Assembly: GCF_023035295.1 (NCBI RefSeq)
Contig: NZ_CP075076.1
Span: forward strand, 806,001 to 870,000
Direction: 5' to 3'
DNA from: Borrelia coriaceae
GTDB lineage: Bacteria > Spirochaetota > Spirochaetia > Borreliales > Borreliaceae
Length of the DNA stretch: 64,000 nucleotides
Shown: positions 25,173-34,046 of the stretch, one piece after another
Position numbering within the stretch: position 1 is the first letter of the stretch
Layout of the letters: each line of letters opens with the position of its first letter
Translations under genes and position numbers: made by a program
Notes under the pieces: generated by a model
Seen by the model: only the letters and a program-made list of their open reading frames with translations
Told to the model about the DNA's origin: nothing
The model's database searches: none

Positions 25173-26488
25173 TGTTTTGGAATAATATATTAACAAAAAT
25201 AGAAAATTTTTATTTTCAAAATTCTTTGACCAAAGAAAAGGTAATTGTTGCTTTTTCTGGAGGTGCAGATTCTACTGCCTTATTATTGGGGTTAAAAGAA
25301 TATTTAAATAATAATATTGTTGCATTTTATTTTGCACATTGTCTAAGACCAGAGTTCGAACAAAACCTGGAAATAGAACATATAAAAAAGTTTTGTGGTT
25401 TTCATAATATTAATTTTCAAATAAAGAGGTGTAGCATTGATATAAAGAGAGTATCCAGGCAGTTTGGTATGTCAATTGAGGAATTAGCTAGGAAATATCG
25501 CTATGATGCTTTATTAAAATCTCTTAAAGAAAATGGGGCTAGTTATATTGCCCTTGCTCATAATCAAAATGATCAATTTGAAACTTTGGTGATGAGATTC
25601 TTTCAAGGTTCATTTTTGGATGGATTTTCTGGTATTCCAATTATCAATGGCAAGATTATCCGACCTTTACTTGAGGTATCAAGAGCAGATATTGAAAAAT
25701 TTCTTTCTTTAAATAATATTGTTTGTTCTGTTGATAGTACTAACAATGAAGATTTGTATTTAAGAAATAGAATTAGAAATAATCTTATGCCCGTTATTGG
25801 AAAAATTTTTAAGGGGTATGAGAAGGGCTTGAGGAGAATAGCTGATTTTTCAAGTGAGCTTGTAAATTATTTTGATGAAAAGGATTTACTTCCCTTCAGT
25901 AAGGGTAATTATTATTATTCCTTTGATGCTATAACTTTTTTTATTTTGCCAAAATATTTGGTTTTTAGGAGTATTTTTAAGCTTTTAAATTTGGAAGGCA
26001 TTGTGTCAAATTTATCGTATGGTGCTTTAGGTGAGATTTTTAGGGTAAATCTTGATAATAAAAAGAGTAAAATTTTGCTTAGAACTAATGATTTTGTTTT
26101 AGAAAAACGTCAATATAAGGTTAACCTTATATTGAGACAGGCTGAAGAGATGCGTGAACCTTTTGATTTTTTTTTGAGAGTTAATGAATATCATAGTTTA
26201 TCTTTAGGTAAGATTTTGTTAAAATGTTTGGAGTGCAATGATAATTCTATACTAACATTGAGATGTTGTTCTTATGAGTTTAGGCATAAATTTTTTAAAA
26301 ATAAGTTACAATCAAAGAAGTTCTTTTCTAAGTTTGTAAGATATAATCCACTTTATTTGATGTTGTTAGTGTTAAATGGTAAGATCATTGGAATTATTGA
26401 TTTAAATACTTTAAACTTAATGTGGAGTGATAAGAGCATTCTTAAAAAAATTAATATATCTTTGTTCGGAGGATTTTTAAAGGAATGA
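25172..26488 (+). CDS. tilS: tRNA-Ile lysidine synthetase TilS
   Basis: A 438-residue N-type ATP pyrophosphatase with the P-loop SGGADSTALLLG (about residue 28). The substrate-binding segment is AHNQNDQFETLVMRFFQG, and the motif RNRIRNNLMP follows. It turns C34 of the minor tRNA-Ile into lysidine so that AUA is read as Ile, important in this AUA-rich genome. ATG 25172 is preferred over TTG 25169 because of the TGATG coupling with pth. Confidence 0.93.
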   Translation: MFWNNILTKIENFYFQNSLTKEKVIVAFSGGADSTALLLGLKEYLNNNIVAFYFAHCLRPEFEQNLEIEHIKKFCGFHNINFQIKRCSIDIKRVSRQFGMSIEELARKYRYDALLKSLKENGASYIALAHNQNDQFETLVMRFFQGSFLDGFSGIPIINGKIIRPLLEVSRADIEKFLSLNNIVCSVDSTNNEDLYLRNRIRNNLMPVIGKIFKGYEKGLRRIADFSSELVNYFDEKDLLPFSKGNYYYSFDAITFFILPKYLVFRSIFKLLNLEGIVSNLSYGALGEIFRVNLDNKKSKILLRTNDFVLEKRQYKVNLILRQAEEMREPFDFFLRVNEYHSLSLGKILLKCLECNDNSILTLRCCSYEFRHKFFKNKLQSKKFFSKFVRYNPLYLMLLVLNGKIIGIIDLNTLNLMWSDKSILKKINISLFGGFLKE

Positions 26489-28392
26489 ATATTAACAATA
26501 ATAATTTGAATAATAATGGTAAATCTAGTAACAAAAAGAAAAATAAGAATTGGATTTTGGTACTTGTTATAGTTTTCTTGGTTTTAGCAATATTCATGTC
26601 TTATTTTATGCGGGGCGGAGAGAGTTATAAGAACGTGCCTTATAGTACATTTCAAACTTATTTAGATAGTGGTTTAGTTGAATCGGCTGTAATAATTGAT
26701 AAGAGTCAAATTCAGTTTATTGTCAAAAATTCAAATTTAGGAAAATCTTATTTCTTTACTAATATTCCTTATTTTGATATTAATTTACTCTCTGAGCTTA
26801 AAGCCAAGAGAGTTGAGGTAAGTTCTGGTAAGAGTCAAGCTTCTTTAATAGGTGTTGTTATCCAAACTTTGCCATGGATCTTATTTTTTATTTTCTTCTT
26901 TTTTATATTTCGTCAGACTCAGGGTGGGGGAGGCAAGGTTTTTTCATTTGGAAAAAGCAATGCTCAGAAGTATGAGGCAGGAAAAAATAAGGTTACTTTT
27001 AAAGATGTTGCTGGGCAAGAAGAAGCTAAGCAAGAACTTAGTGAAGTAGTTGAGTTTCTTAAACATCCTAAAAAATTCGAAAAGATAGGTGCAAGAATTC
27101 CAAAAGGTGTGCTCTTAGTTGGATCTCCTGGGACTGGAAAAACTTTGCTTGCTAAAGCTGTTGCTGGAGAAGCAGGTGTAAATTTTTTTCATATGTCAGG
27201 TTCTGATTTTGTTGAGATGTTTGTAGGGGTTGGAGCAAGTCGTGTTAGAGATTTATTTGATAATGCCAGAAAAAATGCTCCTTGCATAATTTTTATTGAT
27301 GAGCTTGATGCTGTTGGAAGAAGTCGTGGAGCTGGTCTTGGTGGCGGTCATGATGAGAGGGAGCAAACTCTTAATCAGTTGTTAGTTGAAATGGATGGTT
27401 TTGGGACATATACTAATGTAATTGTGATGGCAGCAACAAATAGACCTGATGTTCTTGATTCCGCTTTACTTAGGCCCGGAAGGTTTGACAGGCAAGTAAC
27501 AGTGACTCTTCCTGATATTAAAGAGAGAGAAGCAATACTTAATATACATGCCAGGAAGACTAAACTTTCAAAAGAAATTGATTTGCGGGTAATAGCACGA
27601 GCTACTCCTGGTGTTAGTGGTGCTGATCTTGCGAATTTGATTAATGAGGGCGCTTTAATTGCTGCAAGGAATGATCAGTCTGAGATCCTTATGCATGATT
27701 TGGAAGAAGCTAGAGATAAAATATTGATGGGGGTTGCTAAGAAATCTATGACTATTACTGATAAGCAAAAACTTGAAACAGCTTATCATGAGGCCGGACA
27801 TGCATTGCTTCATTATTATCTTGAATATGCTGATCCTTTACATAAGGTTACTATTATTCCTAGAGGTAGGGCTCTTGGAGTTGCTTTTTCTCTTCCTAAG
27901 GAAGATAGGCTTTCAATAAATAAAAATCAGATTCTTGATAAGATTAAGATATGTTATGGTGGATATGCTAGTGAACAGATTAATTTAGGCTTTACTACAG
28001 CCGGTGTGCAGAATGATTTAATGCAGGCTACTAATTTGGCAAAGAAAATGGTTACAGAATGGGGTATGGGGGAAGATGTAGGTCCAATATTTTTAGTGGA
28101 TGATGAAGCACCGATTTTCCTTCCAAAAGAATTTTCTAAATCAAAAGCATATTCTGAGAATACTGCTGATAGAGTAGATAGGGAAGTTAAGAGGATCCTT
28201 GAAGGATGTTTAAGGGAAGCCTCTGATATTTTGATGAAACATAAAGATCAGTTAGTGAAACTTGCAGAAGCTTTAGTTGCAAGGGAAACGTTGACAGATA
28301 ATGAAGTAAGAGAGCTTTTGGGATTTGAAATCATTGAGAGTGATTATGAGAGCAGTTTAAGAGAGTCTAAACCAGAGACCGTTACTGGGTAG
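26485..28392 (+). CDS. ftsH: Membrane AAA+ zinc protease FtsH
   Basis: A 635-residue FtsH. Two membrane segments (about 23-42 and 122-143) flank a small periplasmic domain. The AAA+ module has Walker A GSPGTGKT (213-220), Walker B IIFIDELD and the SRH region [17 protein letters not shown]. The zinc site is HEAGH (435-439). It degrades membrane and regulatory proteins. An Asn/Lys-rich leader of about 22 residues precedes the first membrane segment. The ATG overlaps the tilS stop by 4 bases. Confidence 0.96.
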   Translation: MNINNNNLNNNGKSSNKKKNKNWILVLVIVFLVLAIFMSYFMRGGESYKNVPYSTFQTYLDSGLVESAVIIDKSQIQFIVKNSNLGKSYFFTNIPYFDINLLSELKAKRVEVSSGKSQASLIGVVIQTLPWILFFIFFFFIFRQTQGGGGKVFSFGKSNAQKYEAGKNKVTFKDVAGQEEAKQELSEVVEFLKHPKKFEKIGARIPKGVLLVGSPGTGKTLLAKAVAGEAGVNFFHMSGSDFVEMFVGVGASRVRDLFDNARKNAPCIIFIDELDAVGRSRGAGLGGGHDEREQTLNQLLVEMDGFGTYTNVIVMAATNRPDVLDSALLRPGRFDRQVTVTLPDIKEREAILNIHARKTKLSKEIDLRVIARATPGVSGADLANLINEGALIAARNDQSEILMHDLEEARDKILMGVAKKSMTITDKQKLETAYHEAGHALLHYYLEYADPLHKVTIIPRGRALGVAFSLPKEDRLSINKNQILDKIKICYGGYASEQINLGFTTAGVQNDLMQATNLAKKMVTEWGMGEDVGPIFLVDDEAPIFLPKEFSKSKAYSENTADRVDREVKRILEGCLREASDILMKHKDQLVKLAEALVARETLTDNEVRELLGFEIIESDYESSLRESKPETVTG

Positions 28393-28422
28393 GTAAAATT
28401 TAAGAGAGATTTAAGGGGTTTT

Positions 28423-29913
28423 ATGGTTGTCTTGAAAATTATATTTCTTTTTTTATTTTTAGTAAATTTAAATGCTAGTTTAAAAGGAATACACAAAGAT
28501 ATATCAGAAATTCTTCTTGTTAATGCTAAAAATTTTGATGGTACTCAAAGAGGGCTTGATATGCTTTATGGCTCGCTTGAGTTTAATTTAAGAAACTCAG
28601 ATTCTCTTTATGAACTTTCATTGAGAGATGATATTTCATTGTTAGATAAAATTTATTTGTTGAGAGCTGCAATAGATATTAATAATTTTACGTTTGTAAA
28701 TCCTAGAGATTTGTATTATAAATATTTTTCGTTGATTTTAGCTCAGAATGAAAATGTTGATGCAAACAGGGAGATTATTGCTATTTATGATAAATTGGAT
28801 GGAGATTTACAAAATGATAAAGATTTGATTTACATGAGACTTGAGGCTTCTGGTAAACTTGGGGATTTTAATGGAAGTTTTAGTAAAGTTTTAGCCAATT
28901 CTTTTTCTAGGTATAGTGATGATCTTAGATTCTTGAAATGGTTTTTGAGGGAAGATAAGTTTTTTTCAAGTATTTTTAACAAACTTAAGTTAAAAGAAGA
29001 TTCTTTTTTTAGTAGTGATAATATTGATTTTATTTTTAAAGGTACAGAATTAAATGAGTCTAATTCCATTGCTTTATTTACTTTTTTAAAAAATAAGAGT
29101 AAAAAACTAAACGGTCTTCAGAGTATGTATTTACTTAAATATAAGCTCTTAACACTTGATGAAGCTTATATGTCGTTTAAAAACGATCCTCCTAAAACAA
29201 TAAGTACATATAAAATATTTTATGATTTGTTAAGCGATCCTGATATACAGGATGATTTTTTGAATCATTATAAAAATTTGTCTGGTATTTATTTTGTGAG
29301 TGATAAAAATAATGTAGTGGTATTTGAGGATGGAGTTTTGGTAAGTTTTTTTTCACAAATAGTGGATTATTCTATAAATTTGGATACAGATTTGGATTTA
29401 GATAAAAAATATTTTAATAAGGTTTATTTCAAAAATAAAGTACCTGTCCTTTATGAGAATGCATTACTTAATTATAAGGTTAATTATTCTGTTTATCCTT
29501 ATGTAAGTATGATTGAGGTTCGTTATCCAGAGAAAAAAGATATATATACTTTTGCTTTAGATGCTTTTCGGTATGAGATTTTTGATAATTTTAATTACAG
29601 TTTTGATTATGTAGGTATTAATGAATTTTTAATGGCTAATATTCCCGCAATTTTGCTTCCTAATATGTTAAGTTTAAAGCCAAAACAGGTTTCTGTTTTA
29701 AATATTCAAAAAAATTTAATAGAGAAAAAAACTTTTAATAATTTTGATGTTATTGAAGTTCAGAATTATTCTTTTGGGGATTTGGTTTCAGTTTATAGAA
29801 AAATTAATGGATCTAGAAAGTTCAATTATATTGAAGTTTATGATAAAGGAGTTTTGAAAGTTAAGAGAGTTAATCTAGATGATAGTTTTGATATCTATCG
29901 TAACATTAATTAG
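28423..29913 (+). CDS. Exported protein of unknown function, helical N-terminal half
   Basis: A 496-residue protein with a signal peptide (MVVLKIIFLFLFLVNLNAS). The first 300 residues look like irregular helical repeats (DKIYLLRAAIDINNF; NDKDLIYMRLEASGKLGDF). The last 200 are beta-rich. No catalytic motif is evident. AAGGGG precedes the ATG. It follows ftsH by 30 bases and is followed within 16 bases by the HtrA-like lipoprotein, so the three probably form one transcript. From memory it corresponds to BB0790. Function unknown. Confidence 0.7.
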   Translation: MVVLKIIFLFLFLVNLNASLKGIHKDISEILLVNAKNFDGTQRGLDMLYGSLEFNLRNSDSLYELSLRDDISLLDKIYLLRAAIDINNFTFVNPRDLYYKYFSLILAQNENVDANREIIAIYDKLDGDLQNDKDLIYMRLEASGKLGDFNGSFSKVLANSFSRYSDDLRFLKWFLREDKFFSSIFNKLKLKEDSFFSSDNIDFIFKGTELNESNSIALFTFLKNKSKKLNGLQSMYLLKYKLLTLDEAYMSFKNDPPKTISTYKIFYDLLSDPDIQDDFLNHYKNLSGIYFVSDKNNVVVFEDGVLVSFFSQIVDYSINLDTDLDLDKKYFNKVYFKNKVPVLYENALLNYKVNYSVYPYVSMIEVRYPEKKDIYTFALDAFRYEIFDNFNYSFDYVGINEFLMANIPAILLPNMLSLKPKQVSVLNIQKNLIEKKTFNNFDVIEVQNYSFGDLVSVYRKINGSRKFNYIEVYDKGVLKVKRVNLDDSFDIYRNIN

Positions 29914-29929
29914 CTTTTGAGAATTATTG

Positions 29930-31567
29930 ATGCATAGAAAAATTTTTATTATTTTTATGTTGATTTTTTCATGCAGCACTATAAAAGACATAGATGACAA
30001 GCAAATTTATTATATTCCATCTGAAAGTATAAATAAGCATATTGAAGATAATGATTTTGAGATTGCGCTTTCAAGTTATTACAATCTGAAGAATAGTGGT
30101 TTTGAAATGGAACAAGGTTTTCTAAATTTAAGAGATAGAGCTTTGTCCGGAATTAAAGATGAATACCTTAAGTTTTGTAATGAAAAAGATTATGAAAAAG
30201 CACTCTTTAAGCTTGAAACTTTAAATTTGTTTGGTATCATGCTTAATGAGAGCAAAGAACAGTTAATTTTAAAGCATCTTGAGAGTATAAAACGCACGGA
30301 CCCAATGCTTGCGAATTTTTTTGCAAAATATTATTTATTTGATAATACTTTTGATTTTTTGAAAACTTTTGTTACAAGTGAGAAATCCCCTTCAAGGAAT
30401 GTTTTGCTTGATACGGCTGTTTTAACAGTTTGGGTTGATATGGGTACTAAAATTTTAAACGGGCGTAGGTTGCCAAATATTGCCTTAGGCTCTGCTTTTG
30501 TTATTGATAATCTTAAGGGGTATGCTTTAACCAATTATCATGTAATTAGTTCCCAAGTTGATAATGATTATCATGGAATTTCGAATCTTTATGTTAGACT
30601 TCCAAGGGGTAAAGGTGAAAAATTGCCTGCAGAAGTCATTTCTTATTCAAAGGAAATGGATCTTGCTTTAATTAAGGTCTCTTTCAAATTAGAGCATCAA
30701 TTTAATTTCAATTGTTCTTCGAATATTAGTATTGGAGATAGAATTTATGCTATGGGTTCTCCTATGGGATTTGAGAAGACTATTACTTCAGGAATAATTT
30801 CAGGACAAAATAGAAATTTATTGTCTGTGGGTGATTCTTATCAGATTGATGCTGCCATTAATCAGGGTAATTCCGGTGGACCTGTTGTCAATGAAATTGG
30901 CGAGTTAGTTGGCCTTACATTTGCTGGAATTTTACATTCTCAAGGTCTTAATTTTGTTATACCGTCCAAATGGGTTTTAAAGGTATTGCCATTTATGTAT
31001 GGAGGTGGATCTTTAAGGAATAAGTGGTTGGGTTTGACTTTTTCTGAAAGTTTGAAAAGTTTGAAAATATCATATGTAGCTCCTAATTCTCCTGCAGATA
31101 TTGGTGGACTTAGAAGTGGGGATGCTATTATTAGTGTTAATTCTTTGAGGTTTGATAGCTTAAGAGAGCTGCAATATTATATTTTGCAAAGAAAGTCTAT
31201 GGTTAAAATTAGGTATAGAAGGGATGATAAAGAGTATGAGAGTTATTTGTACCCTCAAGACCGACCAGAGGATATTATTGAGAATATTGTAGAGAGTGAT
31301 TCTTTGAGAAATTTGATGGGAGCTTTTTTAGGGTTACATTTGAGTGCTCTTTCTGGTAAAGAATATAGAGTTGCCAAGGTGTTTTCAAATGGTCTTGGTG
31401 ATGAACTTAATTTTAGGGATAATGATGAAATTTTTGTTTATTCTTTTAATTATATTAAGGATAAAAGAGTATTTGTCTTATTGCTTTATGTTAAAAGACT
31501 GTTTTCAGGGTATTTAGGTGCTCCTTTGCAGCTTGTGATTCCTTTTGATTCTCTTGTGTTTGTATGA
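29930..31567 (+). CDS. HtrA-like trypsin-fold lipoprotein with PDZ domain
   Basis: A 545-residue protein with a lipoprotein signal (FMLIFSC, Cys at 15 from ATG 29930). A helical linker (20-160) precedes a chymotrypsin-fold domain with an intact HtrA triad: His204 (TNYHVI), Asp244 (DLALIK) and Ser315 (GNSGGP). A PDZ domain follows (about 365-425; APNSPADIGGLRSGDAIISV), then a second C-terminal PDZ-like region. It is predicted to be a membrane-tethered periplasmic quality-control protease. It is distinct from the classic soluble HtrA, being lipidated and having a long N-terminal region. An alternative start is TTG 29927. Confidence 0.85.
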   Translation: MHRKIFIIFMLIFSCSTIKDIDDKQIYYIPSESINKHIEDNDFEIALSSYYNLKNSGFEMEQGFLNLRDRALSGIKDEYLKFCNEKDYEKALFKLETLNLFGIMLNESKEQLILKHLESIKRTDPMLANFFAKYYLFDNTFDFLKTFVTSEKSPSRNVLLDTAVLTVWVDMGTKILNGRRLPNIALGSAFVIDNLKGYALTNYHVISSQVDNDYHGISNLYVRLPRGKGEKLPAEVISYSKEMDLALIKVSFKLEHQFNFNCSSNISIGDRIYAMGSPMGFEKTITSGIISGQNRNLLSVGDSYQIDAAINQGNSGGPVVNEIGELVGLTFAGILHSQGLNFVIPSKWVLKVLPFMYGGGSLRNKWLGLTFSESLKSLKISYVAPNSPADIGGLRSGDAIISVNSLRFDSLRELQYYILQRKSMVKIRYRRDDKEYESYLYPQDRPEDIIENIVESDSLRNLMGAFLGLHLSALSGKEYRVAKVFSNGLGDELNFRDNDEIFVYSFNYIKDKRVFVLLLYVKRLFSGYLGAPLQLVIPFDSLVFV

Positions 31568-31600
31568 AAAATTTTATTAGTATGTTTGGAGTTGAGTTTT

Positions 31601-32707
31601 ATGAGCTTTTATTTGAATTTATTTAGTGGAGATACTAAATCCAAACTTGATAATATTGTTTCTATTAGTCATTTTAATTTTAAAGATAATTTAAATTTGA
31701 TGCTTATAATTGGCCCTATGGGTAGTGGTAAGACAGAATATGCTGCTAAGATTTATAAAGATTCTCTTATTATTAAGAATAAATCTTCTAAAGTTTTAAA
31801 TTCCATTACCAAGGGTTGCAGAAATAGAGCTGATGTATTTTTTATTAGAAATATTCTTGATAAGAAAAGGTTTAAAGATTATCCTGAAAATGTTATTCCT
31901 TATAGAGGTGGTGGAAGCGATAGAATTGATGGAGTTGATTTTGCCAGTAATTCTTGTGATGTGGGTCAGTTAATAGATGATAATCCTGAGTATGGAACTT
32001 TTATTATTGATGAAACTTGTTTTTATGATGAACGTTTAGTTTTTATGTTAAATAAATTTGCATTAGATTCTAATGCGTTATTTATACTTCCTACTTTACT
32101 TTATAATTTTAGAAAAGAAATATTTAATAATACTGCTCAGCTCTTAGTAGAATATTCAGATAAAATTTGTAGTCTTGGTGCTTATTGTGAGCATGTTAAT
32201 TGTATGGATGAATCTTTTTTGACATATAGATATTATTTTTACGAAGGAAAAGAAATCGCTGCCCCCTATTTTGATCCTTTGTTAATTGTTGGTGGTGATG
32301 AGATTGTTGAGTCTGCGATTTATCCAAATTATGCCACAAGGTGTTCTAAGCACCATTATCTTGTGGGTAGGGAGTATTTTTTTACCATTCTTAAGCCTTT
32401 TGCGTTGCTTTATGCAAAAGGGGATAAGGGGTTGCTAGAACAAGAGATCTTGGATTTGAGCAGGGGTGTAAGGGGTTCAAATTTTGAAAATTCTCTTTTG
32501 ATTGAATCTAGAGGAAAATGTGATATTGTGGTTTTGGAAAATTTGTTGGGATTGCCTTTTTTAGCAGAGAGAGCTTTAATTACACTTTCATTAGAATGTA
32601 ATATTCTTAGTAAGGGAGATTTTAGAGATCTTATTGAGAAGTTTTCTCTCAGTAAGGACTATGTTCAAAAGGTAATTGTGTCAAAAGAGCACCAATGGAT
32701 TTTTTAG
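31601..32707 (+). CDS. tdk: Thymidine kinase, type II-like with long C-terminal extension
   Basis: A 368-residue protein. The first 230 residues follow the type II TK plan: P loop GPMGSGKT, catalytic IDETCFYD, a Cys-pair zinc site (YCEHVNC) and a late YATRCSKHH. About 130 further residues have no match I know, where normal type II enzymes are near 200 residues. ATG 31601 has GGAG 9 bases upstream; the frame is open back to TTG 31586. It would phosphorylate thymidine to dTMP, feeding Tmk encoded 650 bases away. The typical lasso residues are poorly conserved, so substrate range is uncertain. Confidence 0.75.
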   Translation: MSFYLNLFSGDTKSKLDNIVSISHFNFKDNLNLMLIIGPMGSGKTEYAAKIYKDSLIIKNKSSKVLNSITKGCRNRADVFFIRNILDKKRFKDYPENVIPYRGGGSDRIDGVDFASNSCDVGQLIDDNPEYGTFIIDETCFYDERLVFMLNKFALDSNALFILPTLLYNFRKEIFNNTAQLLVEYSDKICSLGAYCEHVNCMDESFLTYRYYFYEGKEIAAPYFDPLLIVGGDEIVESAIYPNYATRCSKHHYLVGREYFFTILKPFALLYAKGDKGLLEQEILDLSRGVRGSNFENSLLIESRGKCDIVVLENLLGLPFLAERALITLSLECNILSKGDFRDLIEKFSLSKDYVQKVIVSKEHQWIF

Positions 32708-32713
32708 CAGGTA

Positions 32714-33331
32714 TTAATAGTAATTTGGCATTTTTTGAAAGAATTGCTTTGTTTTTTCAATACGTATTAATTCTTTTTCGATTATGTTGTAGTAATTAAG
32801 TTCTTTCATTTCAATTCTATGATATTCATCTTCCCAATTTGTTATTCCATCGCTTTGCATTTTGTTAAATTTATACTTTTGTAATTGTTTGTGATACTTT
32901 AAAGCTTCTTTATAGTAATTAGTAGCTATTTTGTAAAAATTTGTAGCTTGGTTTAAGTTTTCAAGAATCCCCTTCTTTTTTGGAGTTTTATAAAAATATA
33001 TGTGTCTTGTGTCAAATAAATCGCCCAGATATAGATGTTGTTTGACTAAAAGTAAATTTACATGCATTTTGAAAAGAAGTTTGTATTTGTCCCATTCTTC
33101 TCTTGTTTCTATCTTTGATAAAGAATAGTTTGGATTTCCAAATGGGAATTTTAATGCATTTTGTAGGAAAAATATGTTTTTCTTGTAATGATTGGGAGTT
33201 TTTTTCATTTGTTCATTGAAAATGACATACCATTGTTCAGCATAAAAAAATTTTGATGATGCATGGATATTGATTGTTAAGAATATAGAAGGTATTATTA
33301 GACACAATACAAAAAAATTTTTATGGAACAT
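32714..33331 (-). CDS. Exported helical protein, unknown
   Basis: A 205-residue protein with a signal peptide (MFHKNFFVLCLIIPSIFLTI, then NIHAS). The remainder is strongly helical and rich in Tyr, Lys and Asn, with TPR-like spacing (ATNFYKIATNYYKEALKYHK). No family is recognised. AAGGA lies 8 bases before the ATG. It sits 31 bases after tmk on the same strand, and its 3' end is only 6 bases from the end of the convergent thymidine kinase gene. From memory it is BB0792. Confidence 0.7.
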   Translation of the reverse strand: MFHKNFFVLCLIIPSIFLTINIHASSKFFYAEQWYVIFNEQMKKTPNHYKKNIFFLQNALKFPFGNPNYSLSKIETREEWDKYKLLFKMHVNLLLVKQHLYLGDLFDTRHIYFYKTPKKKGILENLNQATNFYKIATNYYKEALKYHKQLQKYKFNKMQSDGITNWEDEYHRIEMKELNYYNIIEKELIRIEKTKQFFQKMPNYY

Positions 33332-33362
33332 ATTCTTTATCCTTTTCTTTATTTTAATTATA

Positions 33363-33971
33363 TTAAAATTTTATTAAATCAAAAATTTTTTTTGTATTTA
33401 TTTCTAGGTCTTCTTCATTTGAGTTTTCAATGTGTACAATGTCAATTAAACCTTCAAAAATTTTGAGCATTTCTATATATTTAGAGTTAATTTCGTTGAA
33501 TTTTGCTGCTTCAAATTCAAAGAGATCGGTTTGTGTTCTGTTTTCTTTAATCCGTTTATATGCAATGTTGGGATCTGTTTTAATGAAGAAAAGTTTTTCA
33601 GGAAGTGGAAAATCTTTATTTAGTCTGTATCCCAATTCTCCTTGATATGCTATAGATGAGAATAGATATCTGTCGGTTATTACTTTTGCTTTACCTTCGT
33701 TTAATATTTTTATTATCCCATTTCTTGTATTATATAAATGTTCATATCTATCTGCTACATATAGATATGCTAGTGAGTTCTGTCTTAAGGGATTTTTAAA
33801 ATTAGTCAGTTGTTTTCTTATGAATTCTCCAATTATTCCTTGTGATGGTTCTTTTGTAAAATAGTATTTCAGTTTGTTATTACAAAGTTTTTGTAGTCTT
33901 TGGATTATACTTGTTTTTCCACTTCCATCGATTCCTTCTATGCAATAAAAATTTTTTAAGATTTTATTCAT
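33363..33971 (-). CDS. tmk: dTMP kinase
   Basis: A 202-residue thymidylate kinase. It begins FYCIEGIDGSGKTSIIQRLQ (P loop with the GSGKT end), has the TKEPSQG segment and the DRYLFSSIAYQG motif (about 97-108) typical of Tmk. It turns dTMP into dTDP. It is divergent from tamB, with a 75-base gap whose palindrome ATTATATAAT (34021-34030) supplies a TATAAT on both strands. Confidence 0.92.
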   Translation of the reverse strand: MNKILKNFYCIEGIDGSGKTSIIQRLQKLCNNKLKYYFTKEPSQGIIGEFIRKQLTNFKNPLRQNSLAYLYVADRYEHLYNTRNGIIKILNEGKAKVITDRYLFSSIAYQGELGYRLNKDFPLPEKLFFIKTDPNIAYKRIKENRTQTDLFEFEAAKFNEINSKYIEMLKIFEGLIDIVHIENSNEEDLEINTKKIFDLIKF

Positions 33972-34046
33972 AAAAATTGTTTCCTTAAGTATTTTGATTA
34001 ATTAGATACTTACTTTAAGTATTATATAATAGATATACATAGATAT

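Noticed and set aside
30331..30534. Minus-strand frame inside the HtrA-like gene as a possible disruption
   Set aside because: The plus-strand protease frame is intact across it, with all catalytic residues.
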